This document shows positions 58,044 through 64,000 of a stretch of DNA of 64,000 nt, one piece after another. Below the pieces are notes generated by a model, which saw only the letters and a program-made list of their open reading frames with translations, was not told the origin of the DNA and did no database searches. The stretch is taken from contig NC_087079.1 in the NCBI RefSeq assembly GCF_026151205.1, positions 7,164,169-7,228,168 on the forward strand, read 5' to 3'. Position numbers and translations under genes: made by a program. Within the stretch, counting starts at the first letter, position 1. Each line of letters starts with the position of its first letter. Source of the DNA: Bolinopsis microptera (lineage: Eukaryota; Ctenophora; Tentaculata; Lobata; Bolinopsidae).

Positions 58044-61000
58044 TTTGAAATGAGAAGCCAGTACTCCCTTTAATATTCATACCACCCTCATAATACAGGT
58101 ACTTGAAATGAGAAGCCAGTACCCCCTTTAATATTCATACCACCCTCATGATACAGGTACTTGAAATGAGAAGCCAGTACTCCCTTTAATATTCATACCA
58201 CCCTCATGATACAGGTACTTGAAATGAGAAGCCAGTACTCCCTTTAATATTCATACCACCCTCATGATACAGGTACTTGAAATGAGAAGCCAGTACTCCC
58301 TTTAATATTCATACCACCCTCATGATACAGGTACTTGAAATGAGAAGCCAGTACTCCCTTTAATATTCATACCACCCTCATGATACAGGTACTTGAAATG
58401 AGAAGCCAGTACTCCCTTTAATATTCATACCACCCTCATGATACAGGTACTTGAAATGAGAAGCCAGTACTCCCTTTAATATTCATACCACCCTCATGAT
58501 ACAGGTACTTGAAATGAGAAGCCAGTACTCCCTTTAATATTCATACCACCCTCATGATACAGGTACTGGAAATGAGAAGCCAGTACCCCCTTTAATATTC
58601 ATACCACCCTCATGATACAGGTACTTGAAATGAGAAGCCAGTACTCCCTTTAATATTCATACCACCCTCATGATACAGGTACTGGAAATGAGAAGCCAGT
58701 ACTCCCTTTAATATTCATACCACCCTCATGATACAGGTACTGGAAATGAGAAGCCAGTACTCCCTTTAATATTCATACCACCCTCATGATACAGGTACTT
58801 GAAATGAGAAGCCAGTACTCCCTTTAATATTCATACCACCCTCATGATACAGGTACTGGAAATGAGAAGCCAGTACCCCCTTTAATATTAATACCACCCT
58901 CATGATACAGGTACTTGAAATGAGAAGCCAGTACCCCCTTTAATATTAATACCACCCTCATGATACAGGTACTTGAAATGAGAAGCCAGTACTCCCTTTA
59001 ATATTCATACCACCCTCATGATACAGGTACTTGAAATGAGAAGCCAGTACTCCCTTTAATATTCATACCACCCTCATGATACAGGTACTTGAAATGAGAA
59101 GCCAGTACTCCCTTTAATATTCATACCACCCTCATGATACAGGTACTTGAAATGAGAAGCCAGTACTCCCTTAATATTCATACCACCCTCATGATACAGG
59201 TACTTGAAATGAGAAGCCAGTACTCCCTTTAATATTCATACCACCCTCATGATACAGGTACTGGAAATGAGAAGCCAGTACTCCCTTTAATATTCATACC
59301 ACCCTCATGATACAGGTACTGGAAATGAGAAGCCAGTACCCCCTTTCATATTCATACCACCCTCATGATACAGGTACTTGAAATGAGAAGCCAGTACCCC
59401 CTTTGATATTCATACCACCCTCATGATACAGGTACTTGAAATGAGAAGCCAGTACTCCCTTTAATATTCATACCACCCTCATGATACAGGTACTTGAAAT
59501 GAGAAGCCAGTACTCCCTTTAATATTCATACCACCCTCATGATACAGGTACTTGAAATGAGAAGCCAGTACTCCCTTTAATATTCATACCACCCTCATGA
59601 TACAGGTACTTGAAATGAGAAGCCAGTACTCCCTTAATATTCATACCACCCTCATGATACAGGTACTTGAAATGAGAAGCCAGTACTCCCTTTAATATTC
59701 ATACCACCCTCATGATACAGGTACTTGAAATGAGAAGCCAGTACTCCCTTTAATATTCATACCACCCTCATGATACAGGTACTTGAAATGAGAAGCCAGT
59801 ACTCCCTTTAATATTCATACCACCCTCATGATACAGGTACTTGAAATGAGAAGCCAGTACTCCCTTTAATATTCATACCACCCTCATGATACAGGTACTT
59901 GAAATGAGAAGCCAGTACTCCCTTTAATATTCATACCACCCTCATGATACAGGTACTTGAAATGAGAAGCCAGTACTCCCTTTAATATTCATACCACCCT
60001 CATGATACAGGTACTTGAAATGAGAAGCCAGTACTCCCTTTAATATTCATACCACCCTCATGATACAGGTACTTGAAATGAGAAGCCAGTACTCCCTTTA
60101 ATATTCATACCACCCTCATGATACAGGTACTTGAAATGAGAAGCCAGTACTCCCTTTAATATTCATACCACCCTCATGATACAGGTACTTGAAATGAGAA
60201 GCCAGTACTCCCTTTAATATTCATACCACCCTCATGATACAGGTACTTGAAATGAGAAGCCAGTACTCCCTTTAATATTCATACCACCCTCATGATACAG
60301 GTACTTGAAATGAGAAGCCAGTACTCCCTTTAATATTCATACCACCCTCATGATACAGGTACTTGAAATGAGAAGCCAGTACTCCCTTTAATATTAATAC
60401 CACCCTCATGATACAGGTACTTGAAATGAGAAGCCAGTACTCCCTTTAATATTCATACCACCCTCATGATACAGGTACTTGAAATGAGAAGCCAGTACTC
60501 CCTTTAATATTCATACCACCCTCATGATACAGGTACTTGAAATGAGAAGCCAGTACTCCCTTTAATATTCATACCACCCTCATGATACAGGTACTTGAAA
60601 TGAGAAGCCAGTACTCCCTTTAATATTCATACCACCCTCATGATACAGGTACTTGAAATGAGAAGCCAGTACTCCCTTTAATATTCATACCACCCTCATG
60701 ATACAGGTACTTGAAATGAGAAGCCAGTACTCCCTTTATGTTCATACCACCCTCATGATACAGGTACTTGAAATGAGAAGCCAGTACTCCCTTTAATATT
60801 CATACCACCCTCATGATACAGGTACTTGAAATGAGAAGCCAGTACTCCCTTTAATATTCATACCACCCTCATGATACAGGTACTTGAAATGAGAAGCCAG
60901 TACTCCCTTTAATATTCATACCACCCTCATGATACAGGTACTTGAAATGAGAAGCCAGTACTCCCTTTAATATTCATACCACCCTCATGATACAGGTACT

Positions 61001-62672
61001 TGAAATGAGAAGCCAGTACTCCCTTTAATATTCATACCACCCTCATGATACAGGTACTTGAAATGAGAAGCCAGTACTCCCTTTAATATTCATACCACCC
61101 TCATGATACAGGTACTTGAAATGAGAAGCCAGTACTCCCTTTAATATTCATACCACCCTCATGATACAGGTACTTGAAATGAGAAGCCAGTACTCCCTTT
61201 AATATTCATACCACCCTCATGATACAGGTACTTGAAATGAGAAGCCAGTACTCCCTTTAATATTCATACCACCCTCATGATACAGGTACTTGAAATGAGA
61301 AGCCAGTACTCCCTTTAATATTCATACCACCCTCATGATACAGGTACTTGAAATGAGAAGCCAGTACTCCCTTTAATATTCATACCACCCTCATGATACA
61401 GGTACTTGAAATGAGAAGCCAGTACTCCCTTTAATATTCATACCACCCTCATGATACAGGTACTTGAAATGAGAAGCCAGTACTCCCTTTAATATTCATA
61501 CCACCCTCATGATACAGGTACTTGAAATGAGAAGCCAGTACTCCCTTTAATATTCATACCACCCTCATGATACAGGTACTTGAAATGAGAAGCCAGTACT
61601 CCCTTTAATATTCATACCACCCTCATGATACAGGTACTTGAAATGAGAAGCCAGTACTCCCTTTAATATTCATACCACCCTCATGATACAGGTACTTGAA
61701 ATGAGAAGCCAGTACTCCCTTTAATATTCATACCACCCTCATGATACAGGTACTTGAAATGAGAAGCCAGTACTCCCTTTAATATTCATACCACCCTCAT
61801 GATACAGGTACTTGAAATGAGAAGCCAGTACTCCCTTTAATATTCATACCACCCTCATGATACAGGTACTTGAAATGAGAAGCCAGTACTCCCTTTAATA
61901 TTCATACCACCCTCATGATACAGGTACTTGAAATGAGAAGCCAGTACTCCCTTTAATATTCATACCACCCTCATGATACAGGTACTTGAAATGAGAAGCC
62001 AGTACTCCCTTTAATATTCATACCACCCTCATGATACAGGTACTGGAAATGAGAAGCCAGTACTCCCTTTAATATTCATACCACCCTCATGATACAGGTA
62101 CTTGAAATGAGAAGCCAGTCCTCCCTTAATATTCATACCACCCTCATGATACAGGTACTTGAAATGAGAAGCCAGTGCTCCCTTTAATATTCATACCACC
62201 CTCATGATACAGGTACTTGAAATGAGAAGCCAGTACCCCCTTTAATATTCATACCACCCTCATGATACAGGTACTTGAAATGAGAAGCCAGTACTCCCTT
62301 TAATATTCATACCACCCTCATGATACAGGTACTTGAAATGAGAAGCCAATACTACCTTTAATATTCATACCACCCTCATGATACAGGTACCTGAAATGAG
62401 AAGCCAGTACTCCCTTTAATATTCATACCACCCTCATGATACAGGTACTTGAAATGAGAAGCCATTACTCCCTTTAATATTCATACCACCCTCATGATAC
62501 ATGTACTTGAAATGAGAAGCCAGTACTCCCTTTAATATTCATACCACCCTCATGATACAGGTACTTGAAATGAGAAGCCAGTACTCCCTTTAATATTCAT
62601 ACCACCCTCATGATACATGTACTTGAAATGAGAAGCCAGTACTCCCTTTAATATTCATACCACCCTCATGAT
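58044..62672. repeat. 58-bp satellite, about 80 copies
   Basis: Tandem head-to-tail units (TTGAAATGAGAAGCCAGTAC, then CCCTTTAATATTCATACCAC and CCTCATGATACAGGTAC). Central copies are nearly identical. Variants (ACTGG for ACTTG, CCCCC for CTCCC, ATTAATACC) cluster at about 58.5-59.4 kb and near the right end. A few units are shortened by one or two bases (for example near 59170, 59635, 60737 and 62124). No coding sense. Confidence 0.97.
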
Positions 62673-62829
62673 TAGCTGGAGTAACTCAACCAACAAACGA
62701 TGAAAACTTGCCACTCTACTCTCTAAGCCAAATAGGCCAACGTTAGGCCTGTTTTTACAATGATGAATGAACTCAAATATCGGACACAGGCCTAAAAAAG
62801 GTTCTTGTTTAAATGATACGAAAGTATTA

Positions 62830-63013
62830 ATTCACAACTTCAGTAATTACTAGCTCCACAGATTAAAAGTATCGGATTTCTGGTTCATTCCAGCTAGAAT
62901 GTGTCTTGCTAATTTACTCATTGTGTTCTGCTACCCTGCTCGATTATCTGACACTAAAACTTCTCAGGTTCACTACAAATTCACAACTTCAGTAATTACT
63001 AGCTCCACAGATT
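62830..63013. repeat. 35-bp direct repeat upstream of the pentraxin gene
   Basis: ATTCACAACTTCAGTAATTA followed by CTAGCTCCACAGATT occurs at 62830-62864 and again at 62979-63013, 149 bp apart, just before the start codon. Confidence 0.9.
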
Positions 63014-63089
63014 CTCTACATTATATTTCCCTGTTAACCACGTCAGCACCCAGTGACCTAGTTTTATTTCTGAATTATAACTTTCCGCG

Positions 63090-64000
63090 ATGTTGCTTTT
63101 ATTCGTTCTCGCGATCTTCCTTGTGTTCCCTGTTACTGAAGCAGTGGACGGAAAGTACACTGCCCTGCAGTTTGGGACCACTACAAGTGACTACATAAGC
63201 TTTAATCACGACATGACCCCGTTCCGTACATCATTGACCCTCTGCTCCTGGGTTAAGCGAGTATACACCTCATCCTCCTACCCGACGGTGTTCCACTACT
63301 GGGCGAGCTCGAATACTTATGAGATACTGATTACATCTAACGGGATATACAACAGAGTAGCAGGTGATAGTGTTTTGGACTACTTACCGAGTAAATTCAC
63401 TACCCCGGCTGGACAATGGTTCCACTATTGTCTGACTTGGTCCTCCTCCTCACGGACTATGCAGCTCTACCTGGACGGGGAACTAGCAGCTAGTGACCAG
63501 ACTTCAGGAAGACAACTCTACACCAGCGGGACTGTGTGGTTTAATAGATTCGGTAACAGTGTTAGTAATGGTTTTGTTTTTGGAGGCCAATTATACAGAT
63601 TTAATATGTATACAGAGGTGCTGAGCTCGGAGACAATAAAAAGAATAGCAGACGGAGGTTTGTGTGCCGAAGCAGAGGAGACTATCAGCAGCAGACAACT
63701 ACGCTGGGAGGACGTGCTGGCAAAGTCAAGATCTGGGTCTGTGGTTGAGGTCACCGAGTGTGATGTGATACCTACGAAGCAACTAAAAGCAATGAGGGAA
63801 CAATTAGCTGCAGTCACTAGTAAACTCAACGCTACTGAAGGCGATCTAGAAACAGTGACCGGTAAATTTAATAGCACAAAGGATGAGTTACAAAATGTAA
63901 CAGACCGACTTAATCGGACAGAAGATGAGCTTGGGTCTTGTCTGTCTATTCTTAACGATCTTATCTTAGTACCAGTACTAGCTTGTACCACAGGGATCCT
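63090..64000 (+). CDS. Secreted pentraxin/LamG domain + coiled-coil protein, 5' part
   Basis: Open for 303 codons from ATG 63090 to the window end. A signal peptide (MLLLFVLAIFLVFPVTEA) precedes a concanavalin-like pentraxin domain, about residues 22-190: LQFGTTTSDYISF, LTLCSWVKR, FTTPAGQWFHYCLTWSSSSR, LYLDGELAASDQTSGR, FGGQLYRFNMYTEVLS, ADGGLC. The two Cys after CSW and HYC are the conserved disulfide pair. Residues about 245-295 form a heptad-rich coiled coil with four N-glycosylation sequons (NAT, NST, NVT, NRT). It probably oligomerises through the coiled coil and displays a lectin-like head. It could continue into Sushi or GCC2 modules like the gene at the left edge. The last codons, after about 63955, may already be intronic. 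Confidence 0.88.
   Translation, partial: MLLLFVLAIFLVFPVTEAVDGKYTALQFGTTTSDYISFNHDMTPFRTSLTLCSWVKRVYTSSSYPTVFHYWASSNTYEILITSNGIYNRVAGDSVLDYLPSKFTTPAGQWFHYCLTWSSSSRTMQLYLDGELAASDQTSGRQLYTSGTVWFNRFGNSVSNGFVFGGQLYRFNMYTEVLSSETIKRIADGGLCAEAEETISSRQLRWEDVLAKSRSGSVVEVTECDVIPTKQLKAMREQLAAVTSKLNATEGDLETVTGKFNSTKDELQNVTDRLNRTEDELGSCLSILNDLILVPVLACTTGI

Noticed and set aside
58044-62672. CRISPR-like array
   Set aside because: Units are strictly head-to-tail without variable spacers, in an animal genome; it is a satellite.

Overview
This is animal nuclear DNA: AT-rich, intron-dense and full of repeats. Every convincing gene is split into short exons with GT-AG borders, and I assembled the gene models by hand from those borders and reading frame. 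A secreted LamG/pentraxin protein of the kind common in cnidarians, modular Sushi plus GCC2/GCC3 proteins, CR1- and L2-group LINEs and TTAGGG-type motifs fit a cnidarian or another early-branching marine invertebrate best. I cannot name the species.

Layout. 1-3.3 kb (minus): 3' part of a secreted modular gene with an unnamed beta-rich domain, tandemly duplicated cysteine-rich exons and a Sushi domain. 3.4-5.3 kb: nested inverted-repeat transposons, including a Tc1/mariner MITE. 6.8-7.4 kb: a 12-bp minisatellite ending beside an isolated NADPH-oxidase-like exon. 8-17 kb: an accessory zone with a MULE-like element, a short duplicated block and many tiny hairpin-rich elements that keep perfect or near-perfect 8-9 bp target-site duplications. 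18.3-24.3 kb (minus): a nearly complete CR1-type LINE whose first ORF joins an AlkB-like dioxygenase to an SGNH esterase. 25.4-31.2 kb (plus): a CNBP-like gene with eleven zinc knuckles and a duplicated exon. 36.3-44.0 kb (minus): S-formylglutathione hydrolase in eight exons. 44.7-48.5 kb: a large element filled with GAGGA-type repeats and bounded by inverted poly-G ends. 48.7-53.0 kb (minus): an L2-type LINE. 53-56 kb: a second cluster of the tiny hairpin elements. 56.1-57.4 kb (minus): a class A GPCR. 58.0-62.7 kb: about eighty copies of a 58-bp satellite. 63.1 kb to the end (plus): a secreted pentraxin/LamG-coiled-coil gene.

The genes do not form a pathway. ESD is a housekeeping formaldehyde-detoxification enzyme, the CNBP-like protein is a predicted single-stranded nucleic-acid binder, the two end genes encode secreted recognition or adhesion-type proteins, and the GPCR is an orphan receptor. 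The main biological interest is the mobile DNA. At least five families of 68-141 bp multi-hairpin elements have clear target-site duplications, one with compensatory stem changes. The LINE's AlkB+SGNH ORF1 is the second highlight.
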